A stretch of 64,000 bases of DNA from CAIQQQ01 sp037445025 (GTDB taxonomy: Bacteria > Pseudomonadota > Alphaproteobacteria > Acetobacterales > Acetobacteraceae), in assembly GCA_037445025.1 (NCBI GenBank), contig JBBILI010000003.1:1-64000 (forward strand), in the 5' to 3' direction. The notes beneath the pieces were generated by a model. It was not told the DNA's origin, searched no databases, and saw nothing but the letters and a program-made list of their open reading frames with translations. A program made the translations under genes and the position numbers. This document shows, piece after piece, positions 16,490 to 25,860 of the stretch (its first letter is position 1; every line of letters starts with the position of its first letter).

Positions 16490-17407
16490 ATGGATCCATT
16501 GTCGCAGATCATTCTCCTGCTCAAGCCGCAAGCCATCTTCTGGCGCATGGTCGAAGCGCATGACGCGTGGACGATCCGTTTCCTGCCGACCGACATTGTC
16601 GTGTTCGGACAGATGATCGCGGGAGCCGCCCGGATCGAACGTGATGACGGCGCCGGCCTCGACATCGCGGCCGGTGATTTTCTGTTGATGGCAGCGCCGC
16701 CGCCCTGGACGATGGCTGGGGGTGGCGGCGCCGCACCGGCCGATTTCGGGGCCGCGATTGCCGATCCGGCTTTGCTGCTGTCTGCGGGACCGACCCCGAC
16801 GATCACTCGGTTCATCGCCGGGAACTTCAGCTTCGCGCCCGACAATGCCGACCTTGTGGCGCGCCTGATGCTGCCGATTGTGCATGTGCGCGGGACGGAC
16901 ATGATGGCCGGCCGCCTCGGCACGCTGCTGTCGGCCCTGGGCGACGAAGCGCTGGCGGATCGGCCGGGCCGGTCGCTGGTGCTGGATCGTCTGCTGGAGG
17001 TCATGCTGATCGAGGCGCTGCGCTATCGCCAGGCCGCCGTTCCCGGGTCGGATCGGGGCCTGCTGGCGGGGCTGGCCGATGCCAAGGTGGGGAAGGCGCT
17101 GCGCCTGATGCACGAGGACGCCCAGCGCGCCTGGACGGTGGCGGGGCTGGCAGGTGCCGTCGGAATGTCGCGATCCGCCTTCGCCGCCCGCTTCACCGAC
17201 ATGATTGGGATGCCACCGATCGACTATCTCGCCAACTGGCGCATAACACTGGCCAAGGCGGCTCTGGCGTCATCCAACCGGCCTATGGTCGAGATCGCGG
17301 AAATCGCGGGCTATCAGTCGGTGAGCGCCTTCAGCACCGGGTTCAAGCGGGCCACCGGGCTGTCGCCGAAATCCTACACGCAATCCCTGGCGGCCCGGAC
17401 CGGCTGA
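16490..17407 (+). CDS. AraC family transcriptional regulator
   Basis: The 305-aa protein has a cupin-like N-terminal sensor domain (about 1-190, AraC_binding_2/cupin_6 style). Its C-terminal double helix-turn-helix runs from about 200 to 300: KALRLMHEDAQRAWTVAGLA, SRSAFAARFTDMIG and IAGYQSVSAFSTGFKRATG. It binds DNA as an activator. The divergent SDR gene is its likely target; the intergenic 16348-16489 would hold both promoters. The ligand is unknown. Confidence 0.9.
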   Translation: MDPLSQIILLLKPQAIFWRMVEAHDAWTIRFLPTDIVVFGQMIAGAARIERDDGAGLDIAAGDFLLMAAPPPWTMAGGGGAAPADFGAAIADPALLLSAGPTPTITRFIAGNFSFAPDNADLVARLMLPIVHVRGTDMMAGRLGTLLSALGDEALADRPGRSLVLDRLLEVMLIEALRYRQAAVPGSDRGLLAGLADAKVGKALRLMHEDAQRAWTVAGLAGAVGMSRSAFAARFTDMIGMPPIDYLANWRITLAKAALASSNRPMVEIAEIAGYQSVSAFSTGFKRATGLSPKSYTQSLAARTG

Positions 17408-17431
17408 CCGGCCGTAGGCGGTCACCTGCCG

Positions 17432-18597
17432 TCAAGGCGATGGCGGCGGCGGACTGTCATCCGGAATATCGGCGGCTCCGAGGTCGGGGTGTGCGGGCAG
17501 CCGGGGCGGATGTGACGGTGTCACGTCGCGCGCCGGATCGACCTGGCAGGCGAAACCCGCCCTGGCCCCGGCGGTGGCCACGGCGATCTCGGCCGACATG
17601 CCGGGGCGCAGCAGGGCCGCGTTGGGGTCTGTCGCGTTCGGCCGGACACGCACGGTGAAGCGGCGCACGATCTTGGTGAAGTTGCCGGTGGCGTTGTCCG
17701 CCGGCAGGGGGCGAACTCGCTGGCCGCGGCCGGCGCGATCGCCTCGACATAGCCGCACACCGCTTTGCCCGGAAACGTATCGACCCGGATGCGCACGGGA
17801 TCGAGGGGTGCCATGGCGCCGATCTGGGTTTCGCGCATGTTCGCCTCGATCCAGAGCCCGGTGCGCGGCACGATGGGCAGCAGGCGGGTGCCCGCCGTGA
17901 CGTATTCGCCCACCCTGGTGCGGCGGGCGGCCACGGTGCCCGCCAGCGGCGCCCAGACCTGCGTGTCCTCCAGCGCGATGCGGGCGCTGTAGGCGGTGGC
18001 ACGCGCGGTGGCGACACTGGATTCGGCCACCGCGATGTCGGCCCCGGCGACGGCGAGCTGCTGGCTTTCGAAGCCGAGATTGGCCTGCGCCTGCGTCACC
18101 GCGGCGCGGGCGGATATGTCGGCCGCCTGCGCGTTATCGAACACCGAGGGATTGCCGGCGGGTGTTCCAAGCAGCTGGCGGGCGCGGCTGAGAATGATGT
18201 CCGCGTTGCGGGACTGGCCGAGGGCTGTGTCCAGAGACGCCGCCGCCACGGCGACCTTGGCCTCCTGCGCCAGCAGCCGGGACCGGGCTTCGGTCACCTG
18301 GGTTTCGGCCTGGCTCACCAGGGCATGGGCGCGGTCATAGGTGGCCCGGTAGTCCCGCGGATCGATGCGGACCAGCACCTGCTTGGGCGCGACCGGCTGA
18401 TCGTCATCGGCGGTGATCTCCACCACGTAGCCGGCGATCCGCGGGCTCAGCACGGTGATCTCGCCGTGCACATAGGCGTTGTCGGTGGTCTGGATGTCGC
18501 TCACCGTATCACGCCAGCGCAGCACGCCCCAGCCGGTCGCGGCGAGGATCAGCAGTGCGCCGAGCGCGGCGAAGAAGCGCAGCAGCGGGTTGTTCAA
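17432..18597 (-). pseudogene. emrA: EmrA/HlyD-type efflux adaptor, frameshifted in a C-tract
   Basis: The start is TTG at 18597, overlapping the stop of the downstream-strand partner gene. Residues 1-300 are a normal membrane-fusion protein: N-terminal helix, biotinyl-lipoyl halves (SPRIAGYVVEITADDDQPV ... APLAGTVAARRTRVGEYV) and a long coiled coil. After EAIAPAAASEFAP the frame leaves coding sense. The proper continuation PADNATGNFTKIVRRFTVRV lies one base away and runs to 17432. The break coincides with a run of five C (17707-17711 on the opposite strand) where six would restore the frame. It is either a true single-base deletion or a sequencing error. Intact EmrA links the inner-membrane pump to the outer membrane. 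Confidence 0.85.
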
Positions 18598-20162
18598 GCG
18601 CCTGTTCCTTCACGCGGAAGCTCGGGGGGCAGGGCGGGCAGCAGGCTGGCCAGCAGGGCGGCCAGCGCCAGCAGGACGGCGATCACCAGAAACGCGTCGT
18701 TGTAGGCGAGCACGAAGGATTGCTGGGACACCGCGGCCGCAAGATTCGCCGCTGCCAGCGCCTGCACCGCCGCCGTGTCGGGCGACAGCGGCCGTATCGC
18801 CTGTGTCAGCTGGTCCAGTCGTTCCAGCGTGGCCCGCGCCCCGTCGCCGATCGCCTCGACCAGTACGGCCGAGTGGAGCTTCTCGCGCACGCTGACCACG
18901 TTGCCGACGATCGCGCGGGCGGCGGCGGCGCCGATCGATCGGGCGAGATTGAACAGCACCGCGGCCGTGGCACCTTGCGCGGGCGCGATGCCGGCGGTGG
19001 CGAAGGCGAGGGTGGCGGTGAGGAAAAACCCCTGTCCGGCGCCGGCCAGCAGCACGATGACGCGAAAATCGGCCGCCTGCCACTCCGGCGCCATGAAGGC
19101 GGCAAGGCCGGCCGACCCGGCGAAGCAGAGCAGTCCCGCACTGAGGACCACACGCTGATAGCCGCGCCGCATGATCCACCACGCCAGCGGGAAGGCGGCG
19201 AGATGGGCCGCCACCTGCCACAGCGTGGCGCCGGCGATCTGGGTGTCGCGAAATCCCTGAAGCCGGATCAGCACCTGCGGGATGACGAAGCTGCCCACCA
19301 GCAGGCCGAAGCGGAACATCACGGCACCGAGGATCGCCCATCCGAACGTCGGACGGGCCAGCAAGGTCAGATCCAGCAGAGGATGTGGGCGCAGCGCCAT
19401 CAGCATCAGGCTGGCGCCGAACAGCGCCATGGCCGCAATGGCGGTCCAGGTGAGCATCGCGCTGTCCCACCAGAAGCGCCGCTCTCCCTGATTGAGCACC
19501 AGCAGCAGGAGCGAAAGCGCGGCTGACAGCGTGAGGACGCCCGGCCAATCGGCATCGCGCAGGATCTTCGGACGCATCGGTGGTCGCGGCAGCACCACCA
19601 GCACGGCTGCGACATAGGCAACCGTCCATGCGAGATCGAACAGAAACAGGCCACGCCAGCCAAGTGCGCCGACCCAGGCGGACACCGATGCGCCAAAGCC
19701 GGTCGAGACGGAGGAGCCGAAGGCGAACAGGGCCAGCCCGAGATTGCGGGACGGCCCGGGCGGGATGGTCTGCATCACACCCACCATCATGGTGACGGCA
19801 ATGACACCCGATGCAGCACCCTGGACGGCGCGCAGCCCGACCGCGATCTGGGGTGAGTCTTGCACGGCCAGCAGCAGCGCCGCGGCGGCAGCCAATCCGC
19901 CGGCGCAAGCGGCCACGCGTCGCATGCCACAGGCGTTGATCAGCAGCGGCGCCAGCGGCAAGGCCGCCGCCTCGGCCATGGCATACGCCGTGGTGAACCA
20001 GGACGCCGTGTCCGCCGACACATGCCAGCCGCCGCCCTGATCACCGATGGCGAAGTTTGAGGCCTGGAAACTGATCCCGGACAGGATCAGTCCGGCCATC
20101 AGCACGAAGATGGGCGCAGGCGGAAGCCGCAGGCCGGCGGCGGCATTGTTCCCCTGTTCCAC
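18594..20162 (-). CDS. emrB: EmrB/QacA-type (DHA2) MFS drug efflux transporter
   Basis: The polytopic protein of about 522 aa has roughly 14 predicted membrane segments, as in the DHA2 family. The start is taken as GTG 20162 because GGAGG precedes it and VEQGNNAAAGLRLPPAPIFV leads straight into the first helix. A longer frame upstream (to 20237) lacks a ribosome-binding site. The C-terminal periplasmic loop region (SVREKLHSAVLVEAIGDGAR) is typical of EmrB/FarB-type pumps. The stop overlaps the emrA start (18594-18597), so the two form an operon for proton-driven export of hydrophobic drugs. With emrA frameshifted, tripartite export may be lost. Confidence 0.88.
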   Translation of the reverse strand: MEQGNNAAAGLRLPPAPIFVLMAGLILSGISFQASNFAIGDQGGGWHVSADTASWFTTAYAMAEAAALPLAPLLINACGMRRVAACAGGLAAAAALLLAVQDSPQIAVGLRAVQGAASGVIAVTMMVGVMQTIPPGPSRNLGLALFAFGSSVSTGFGASVSAWVGALGWRGLFLFDLAWTVAYVAAVLVVLPRPPMRPKILRDADWPGVLTLSAALSLLLLVLNQGERRFWWDSAMLTWTAIAAMALFGASLMLMALRPHPLLDLTLLARPTFGWAILGAVMFRFGLLVGSFVIPQVLIRLQGFRDTQIAGATLWQVAAHLAAFPLAWWIMRRGYQRVVLSAGLLCFAGSAGLAAFMAPEWQAADFRVIVLLAGAGQGFFLTATLAFATAGIAPAQGATAAVLFNLARSIGAAAARAIVGNVVSVREKLHSAVLVEAIGDGARATLERLDQLTQAIRPLSPDTAAVQALAAANLAAAVSQQSFVLAYNDAFLVIAVLLALAALLASLLPALPPELPREGTGA

Positions 20163-20337
20163 TGCGCCTCCCTGTCTGTCTGGCACCTCGCGATCGGCCG
20201 CGATCGATCGGACAGAGTGATGACGCCATGACGGCACCGGAGTCTTTCGCGGCCCTTCCTTTCATTTCGTGGTCTTGTGTCCGGCTTGGCGCGGCGATGC
20301 TTCGGCCTTCGGTCGGGCGGCCGTCGCGGAGCTCACC

Positions 20338-21651
20338 TCAGCGCAGGGGGACCCCAAGATTCTGCCGCAGTGTGGCGCCCTCGTACTCCGCCCGGAACAG
20401 CCCCCGTGCCTGCAGCTCCGGCACAATGAACGCGACGAAATCGCTGACGTTGCCGGGCGAATACGCCGGACAGATGTTGAACCCGTCACAGGCCCGCCCA
20501 TCGAACCAGGCCTGCAGATCCTGCACCACCTGCTCCGGCGTGCCGATGATCTGCCTGATGCCAGCCTTGCCGGCCAGGCGCTGATACAGCTGGCGCACGG
20601 TCAGCTTCTCCTGCCGCGCCAGCGCGATCGCCTTGTCCGCATTGCTGGTGCGCAGCGTCAACGCGATGTCGTCCGGAACCGGACCGTCCGGATCGACCTG
20701 GCTGAAATCGCCCAGCAGATTGCACAGCACGTAGATGCCGACCACCGGGTCGATCAGGCTTTGCAGATAGTCGAACTTCTCCCGCGCCTCGGCCTCCGTC
20801 CGCCCGGTGAAGACCTGAATGCCCGGCAGGATCTTCACATCAGCCGGTTCGCGGCCGAAGGCCGGAAGCCGCCGCTTGATGTCGGCGTAGAACAGGCGGG
20901 CCTTCTCGATATCGTATTCATTGACGTAATAGATGTCGGCATGCGCGGCGCCGATCTGGCGGCCTGCCTCGGATGCGCCGGCATGGGCGATGACCGGGCG
21001 TCCCTGCGGGGTGCGCGAGGAGGTCAGTGGGCCACGCACCTTGAAATGCGTGCCGCGGTGGTTGAGCACATGCAGCTTCGCCTCGTCGTAGAACCGGCCG
21101 GATTCCTTGTCGTGCAGGAACGCGCCTTCGCCCCAGCTGTTCCACAGACCCAGCACCGTCTCGACGAACTCCTTCGCGCGGTCGTAACGGAAATCCTTGT
21201 CGAAATGCGCGTCACGGTTGAAGTTCTGCGCCTCCATCTCGGACCATGAGGTGACCACGTTCCAGCCGGCGCGGCCGCCGCTGATATGGTCGAGCGAGGC
21301 GAAGCGGCGGGCGACGTGGAACGGCTCGTCATAGGAGGTCGAGGCGGTGGCGACCAGGCCCACGTGGGTGGTCAGCGCGGCCAGGGCGGAGAGCAGTGTC
21401 AGGGGCTCCAGCTCGACATTCTCGTTGGAATGGCTCAGCGAACCCTTCGGATTGTCCTGCGCGCGAATGCCCAGGCCATCGGCCAGGAACAGGAAATCGA
21501 ACTTGCCGGCCTCGGCAAGGCGGGCGTTCTCGCGAAAGAAGGCGAGCGATTCGGCGCCGCCGGGATCGACGTCCGGATGGCGCCAGGCGGCGATGTGATA
21601 GCCGACGCCGCGTGTCGACAGGCCAAGCCGCATCTTGTCCGAGCGGGTCAT
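20338..21651 (-). CDS. NtaA/DmoA family FMN-dependent monooxygenase
   Basis: The 437-aa luciferase-like (LLM) flavoprotein has the NtaA-family pattern: an opening (LGLSTRGVGYHIAAWRHPD), FLFLADGLG, LDHISGGRAGWNVVTS and a C-terminal GFNICPAYSPG. Relatives oxidise nitrilotriacetate, dibenzothiophene, sulfonates or dimethyl sulfide using reduced FMN and oxygen. It directly follows the DppC-type permease gene (adjacent codons at 21651/21652), so it is the last gene of an import-and-oxidise operon. The substrate is unknown. 20163-20337 contains only a GATC-rich palindromic stretch near 20192. Confidence 0.9.
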   Translation of the reverse strand: MTRSDKMRLGLSTRGVGYHIAAWRHPDVDPGGAESLAFFRENARLAEAGKFDFLFLADGLGIRAQDNPKGSLSHSNENVELEPLTLLSALAALTTHVGLVATASTSYDEPFHVARRFASLDHISGGRAGWNVVTSWSEMEAQNFNRDAHFDKDFRYDRAKEFVETVLGLWNSWGEGAFLHDKESGRFYDEAKLHVLNHRGTHFKVRGPLTSSRTPQGRPVIAHAGASEAGRQIGAAHADIYYVNEYDIEKARLFYADIKRRLPAFGREPADVKILPGIQVFTGRTEAEAREKFDYLQSLIDPVVGIYVLCNLLGDFSQVDPDGPVPDDIALTLRTSNADKAIALARQEKLTVRQLYQRLAGKAGIRQIIGTPEQVVQDLQAWFDGRACDGFNICPAYSPGNVSDFVAFIVPELQARGLFRAEYEGATLRQNLGVPLR

Positions 21652-22503
21652 CTATCCCTCCAGTTGTTGCAGCCGTGGGTCCAGCAGATCGCGCAGGCGA
21701 TCGCCGATCAGGTTGATGCCGACGACGGTGGCGAACAGCGCCAGCCCCGGCGCCGCCACCACCCACCAGGCCGTGGCGACATAGTCGCGTCCATCGGCGA
21801 TCATGCCGCCCCAGGTGGGGATGTCCGGCGGCACGCCCAGGCCGAGATAGCTCAGCGATGATTCGAACAGGATCATCCGGGCGACCAGCAACGAGGAGAT
21901 CACAGTCGCCGAGGAGGCAACGTTGGGCAGCAGGTGGCGCAGCACGATGCGCACCACCGAGGCGCCCATCGCACGCGCCGCCTGCACGAAATCACGCTCG
22001 CGCAGCACCAGGCATTCGGCGCGCACCACCCGGACATATTGCACCCAGTTCGCCAGACCCAGCACCAGCACCAGATTGACCAGGCTCGGCCCCAGCACCG
22101 CCACGACGGCCAAAGCCAGCACGAGGAACGGCACGGAGAGCTGGATATCGGTCACGATCATCAGCACACGGCCGAACCGGCGGTCGGTGAAACCGGCGAT
22201 CAGCCCGAGACTGACGCCGATGACGGCCGAAACCGCCATCGCCAGCACGCCGACCAGCAGCGACACCCGTGCGCCGACGATCACTCGCGACAGCACATCC
22301 CGCCCCAGCGCGTCCGTGCCCAGCCAGTGCGTGCCGGCGTCGCCTGGAGACAGCGGTGGCAGCAGACGGGCCAGAATGTCCTGGTCATCCGGATCGAAGG
22401 GTGCCAGGCGGGCGCCGCCGGCGGCGCAGATCGCGGCGAGCAGCAGGATCACCACGCCGCACAGGGCGAGGCGGCTGCGCAGGAAGCGGCGGGCGAAGTT
22501 CAT
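21652..22503 (-). CDS. ABC transporter permease, DppC/OppC type
   Basis: The 283-aa inner-membrane protein starts MNFARRFLRSRLALCGVVIL. It has an OppC-type cytoplasmic N-terminus, the loop HWLGTDALGRDVLSRVI and the EAA-type motif AARAMGASVVRIVLRHLLPN that contacts the ATPase. It overlaps the dppB-like gene by ATGA. No oligopeptide-type ATPase genes (DppD/F) are present in the cluster, so the motor must be encoded elsewhere or has been lost. Confidence 0.9.
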   Translation of the reverse strand: MNFARRFLRSRLALCGVVILLLAAICAAGGARLAPFDPDDQDILARLLPPLSPGDAGTHWLGTDALGRDVLSRVIVGARVSLLVGVLAMAVSAVIGVSLGLIAGFTDRRFGRVLMIVTDIQLSVPFLVLALAVVAVLGPSLVNLVLVLGLANWVQYVRVVRAECLVLRERDFVQAARAMGASVVRIVLRHLLPNVASSATVISSLLVARMILFESSLSYLGLGVPPDIPTWGGMIADGRDYVATAWWVVAAPGLALFATVVGINLIGDRLRDLLDPRLQQLEG

Positions 22504-23417
22504 GGCGTGCGCAGGCGCGCGTCGAGCATCGCGTAGCTGAGGTCCACCAGCAGGTTCACACCCACGATCAGCACCGCCATCGTCAGCACGAAGGCCTGCA
22601 CCACCGCGAAGTCGCGGTTGGCGATGGCCTGGATCGCCAGCTGCCCCATGCCGGGCCAGGCGAAGACCTGCTCGGTGATGACGGCACCGCCCAGCAGGGC
22701 GCCGACCTGCAGGCCGAGCACCGTCACCGTCGGGATGGCGGCGTTGCGCAGGATATGGCGCAGGATGACGGCCGAGGGGGCCACGCCCTTGGCATGGGCG
22801 GTGCGGACGTGGTCGGCCTGCATCGCCTCGATCATGTTCGCGCGCAGCAGGCGCAGGATGATGGCGGTGGAATACAGCGCCAGCGACAGCGCCGGCATCA
22901 CCAGCGAGCGCCAGTCGCCGCGGCCGGACGGCGGCAGCACGCCGAGCCAGTCGCTGAACACCAGGATCATCATGATGGCCAGCCAGAACGCCGGGAAACT
23001 CTCGCCCACCAGCGAGCCCAGCAGCAGGGACTGGTCGATGATCCGCCCGCGCCGTTGCGACGCGACGATGGCAGCCGGCACGGCCAGCAGGATGGACAGG
23101 GCCAGCGCCACCGCCGACAGCTCGACGGTGGCGGGCAGACGCTCCAGCACCAGCCCCAGCGCCGGCTGCCCGTAGCGCAGCGAGCGGCCGAGATCGCCAT
23201 GCAGCGCGCGCCAGACAAACCGGGCGAACTGCACCGGCCAGGGCTGATCGAAGCCCATCTGGTGGCGGAAGGCGTCGAGGTCGGCGCGTGAGGCGTCGGG
23301 CGCCAGAAACAGCCCGGTCGGGTCGCCGCCAAGCCGTACCAGAAAGAACACGGCCACCGACACGCCCAGAATCACCAGGGCCGCATGGCCGAGACGGGTC
23401 AGAACCGCCCGCAGCAT
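22500..23417 (-). CDS. ABC transporter permease, DppB/OppB type
   Basis: The 305-aa permease begins MLRAVLTRLGHAALVILGVS at ATG 23417; an upstream extension of the frame is antisense noise. It has LGRSLRYGQPALGLVLERLP and the EAA motif RTAHAKGVAPSAVILRHILR. It overlaps the binding-protein stop by TGATG and dppC by ATGA. It forms the channel with the DppC-type subunit for a peptide, nickel or opine-like substrate. Confidence 0.9.
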   Translation of the reverse strand: MLRAVLTRLGHAALVILGVSVAVFFLVRLGGDPTGLFLAPDASRADLDAFRHQMGFDQPWPVQFARFVWRALHGDLGRSLRYGQPALGLVLERLPATVELSAVALALSILLAVPAAIVASQRRGRIIDQSLLLGSLVGESFPAFWLAIMMILVFSDWLGVLPPSGRGDWRSLVMPALSLALYSTAIILRLLRANMIEAMQADHVRTAHAKGVAPSAVILRHILRNAAIPTVTVLGLQVGALLGGAVITEQVFAWPGMGQLAIQAIANRDFAVVQAFVLTMAVLIVGVNLLVDLSYAMLDARLRTP

Positions 23418-24922
23418 CAGCTGAAATGCGCGGTTCGCAGATCGATCATGCTGTCGGTGCGCGGCGACCAGACCAGTCTTGCGTCGGTGCCATAGATCAG
23501 CGGCGGCTGGATGAGCGGCAGATGCGGCGCCTCCTCTTTGATCATGGCGGCGGCGTCGCGATAGACGGCCCGGCGCCGCGCCACGTCCAGCGTCGCGCGG
23601 CCCTCGTCCAGCAGCGCGTCCAGGGCGGGGTTGCTGTAGTAGCTCTGATACTGGCCGGAATGGAGCAGCGGGAACCACACCAGGTCGGGGTCACGGCCGC
23701 TCCAGCCGGGGAAGGTGATGCCGTCGCGGCCCTTGCGCTCCGAAACCTGTTCCCAAACGCCGGCTTCCAGATATTGCGGCTGCACGATGATGCCGACCCG
23801 GCGCAGGAAGCCGGCGGTGGCCTCCATGATCTCGCGGTCCTTGAGGTAGCGGCCCTGGCGGCCCATCAGCGGAATGGTGAAACCGTTGGCAAATCCCGCC
23901 TCGGCGAGCAGCGCCTTGGCGCGGGCGGGATCATAGGGATAGGGGCTCCACGCCGGATCGTAGCCGAACGCGTTGGTGGGCAGCGTCAGCGCGATGCGGC
24001 TGCCGAGGCCGCCCAGCAGGGCCTTCTGGATCGCCGCCACATCGACGGCGTGGTTGATCGCCTGGCGCACGCGCTTGTCGGTGAGGGGCGATGGCTTCAG
24101 CGTGTCAAACGCGAAGAAATAAACAAGGTCGCTGGCAATGGTGATGATCTTTGTGGCGCCCGCGCTGAGGCCGGCAACATCCTCCGGCGGGATATCCACC
24201 GCCAGCTGCACGCCGCCGCTGTGCAGTTCGGCGATCCGGGTGCGGGTCTCCTTGATCGGGCGGAACACCACCCGGGCAATGGCCGGCCGGCCGCCCCAGT
24301 AGTCCGGGTTCGCCTCCAGCACCACGCGATCATCCTTGCGCCATTCGACGAAACGGTAGGGCCCGGTGCCGATCGGCGCGGTGGCCAGCGCATCCGGCCC
24401 CTTCTGCGCGAGATACCCGGGCGGTGTGATCAGCGCGGGGAACGCGGCCTCGTAGAGCGAGAACAGCATGGTCGGGTAGGGCTTGGCGGTCTTGAAGTCG
24501 ACCGTGAGCTCGTCCACCACGACCACCGCCTTGATCGCCGAGATGCGCGAGAGATAGGGCGAATGGAACGCCGGATCGAGCACGCGGTCGAAGCTGGCCT
24601 TCACCGCGGCGGCGTTCAGGATCTCGCCGTTGTGGAAGCGCACGCGCGGTCGCAGGCGAAAGCGCCAGGTGAGCGGATCCGGGTTCGACCAGTCCAGCGC
24701 GAGCGCCGGGCGGAAGGCGCCGGACGGATCGACGGTGATCAGCGCGTCATAGATCTGGAACAGCACGTTGGCGGTCGGGAACACCGAATGGCGGCCGGGA
24801 TCCATGGTGTAGGCATCAGCCGATTGCGCCACGACGATCTCGTCAGGGGCTGCGGCCGATGCGGCCTTCGCCGTCAGTGCAGCGGCGCCTGCCAGCGGTA
24901 TCAGGTCACGGCGTGTCAGCAT
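23417..24922 (-). CDS. ABC transporter substrate-binding protein, SBP_bac_5 (peptide/nickel type)
   Basis: The 501-aa protein has an N-terminal export signal with a twin arginine (MLTRRDLIPLAGAAALTAKA), suggesting Tat-dependent export. The family-5 features are present: TMDPGRHS, YDALITVDPSG, LTWRFRLRPRVRFHNG and the end APHLPLIQPPLIYG. It is the first intact gene of the operon and lies 24 bp after the amidohydrolase remnant. In other genomes SBP_bac_5 proteins next to an NtaA-type monooxygenase and an amidohydrolase often handle organosulfur or N-containing xenobiotics. That is inference only. Confidence 0.9.
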   Translation of the reverse strand: MLTRRDLIPLAGAAALTAKAASAAAPDEIVVAQSADAYTMDPGRHSVFPTANVLFQIYDALITVDPSGAFRPALALDWSNPDPLTWRFRLRPRVRFHNGEILNAAAVKASFDRVLDPAFHSPYLSRISAIKAVVVVDELTVDFKTAKPYPTMLFSLYEAAFPALITPPGYLAQKGPDALATAPIGTGPYRFVEWRKDDRVVLEANPDYWGGRPAIARVVFRPIKETRTRIAELHSGGVQLAVDIPPEDVAGLSAGATKIITIASDLVYFFAFDTLKPSPLTDKRVRQAINHAVDVAAIQKALLGGLGSRIALTLPTNAFGYDPAWSPYPYDPARAKALLAEAGFANGFTIPLMGRQGRYLKDREIMEATAGFLRRVGIIVQPQYLEAGVWEQVSERKGRDGITFPGWSGRDPDLVWFPLLHSGQYQSYYSNPALDALLDEGRATLDVARRRAVYRDAAAMIKEEAPHLPLIQPPLIYGTDARLVWSPRTDSMIDLRTAHFS

Positions 24923-24946
24923 GGCGGCATCCTCATCGACGAAGGT

Positions 24947-25830
24947 TCACATGGCACAGCCGCAGAGCCGGGCGCGCATGCGGCGGATCGGGGCCGCGAG
25001 GGCGTCGGCGTCGCGGTAGACGGCGCGATTGTCTTGCAAGCGCCGGGCCGACAGCGCCCTCGCCTCGTCCCAGATCGCATGCTCATCGAGCGTGGTGCAG
25101 CGCCCGTGCCGCAGCACCACCTGGCCTGCCACCAGCACCGTGTCGACGGCGGCGCCGGTCTCGCCCTGCACCAGCTGGCGCACAGGATCGTTCAGCGGCA
25201 CGAAGGCCGGGCTGTCCAGGCGCAGCAGCGTGATGTCGGCCGCAAGCCCGGGCCGCAGTGCGCCGGTCTGCTGGTGGACAGATGCCGGAGCCGAGGCGGG
25301 CATTGCTGACCGGATTGTGCACCACGCCGGCGCCGGTGCGGGCGATCAGTGCGACGTCGCCCGGCTCGAGCCAGACGGAATGAACCAGATTGGCGCGTGG
25401 CGTCAGCAGACCCAGGTCATGCAGATGCGCCAGCATTGGCCGGCCATAAAGCTGCAGCCCTATGGCCCGCTGCACCTGCGTCTCCAGCACATGCATGTGC
25501 AGCACGAGGTCGCGCCGCGCCGCCAGATCGCCTGCCGCTTCCAGCAGCGCGTCCGAACAGCGCTGCGGCCCGGAGGGTCCGATCGCGGCGGAGACACGGC
25601 CGGTCCAGCACAAGGCGAAATCATCGGCGATGGCGATCTGTTCGCGCCACGGCAGGGTGGGCCGGGTGCCATAGGCGGCGGTGTCAGCCCCATCCAGATC
25701 GGCTTCGGACAGCGGCATGGTGGCTGCCACCGGCCGGTCGGCCACCACCGGGGCGATGCGCGCGCGCAGGCCGGCATCGCGGTAGGCGCGGGCGGCGGTC
25801 TCCAACGACGCCGCAACGACAGACCGCGCC
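24947..25830 (-). pseudogene. Amidohydrolase (TRZ/ATZ, cytosine-deaminase type) remnant with two deletions
   Basis: The coding match begins abruptly inside the protein at VVAASLETAARAYRDAGLRA, around 25815-25830, where it joins the FUSC gene. The first 100 or more residues, including the HxH metal site, are missing. It continues through LVLHMHVLETQVQRAIG, LVHSVWLEPGD and HNPVSNARLGSGI. It then jumps, with a frame change near 25300, to GALRPGLAADITLLRLDSPAF and the end IRRMRARLCGCAM. The segment with the catalytic Asp (about 70-100 residues) is deleted. It once headed the transporter operon. Confidence 0.85.
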
Positions 25831-25860
25831 CTGGCACCGCTGCGGCGGGATCTGGCACGG

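Noticed and set aside
20190..20215. GATC-rich palindromic stretch upstream of emrB as an operator
   Set aside because: The symmetry is short and imperfect, and no regulator gene is adjacent, so I do not list it as a site.
23288..25309. 673-codon plus-strand frame across the binding-protein and permease genes
   Set aside because: No motif and no ribosome-binding site. The minus strand encodes a well-conserved ABC importer.
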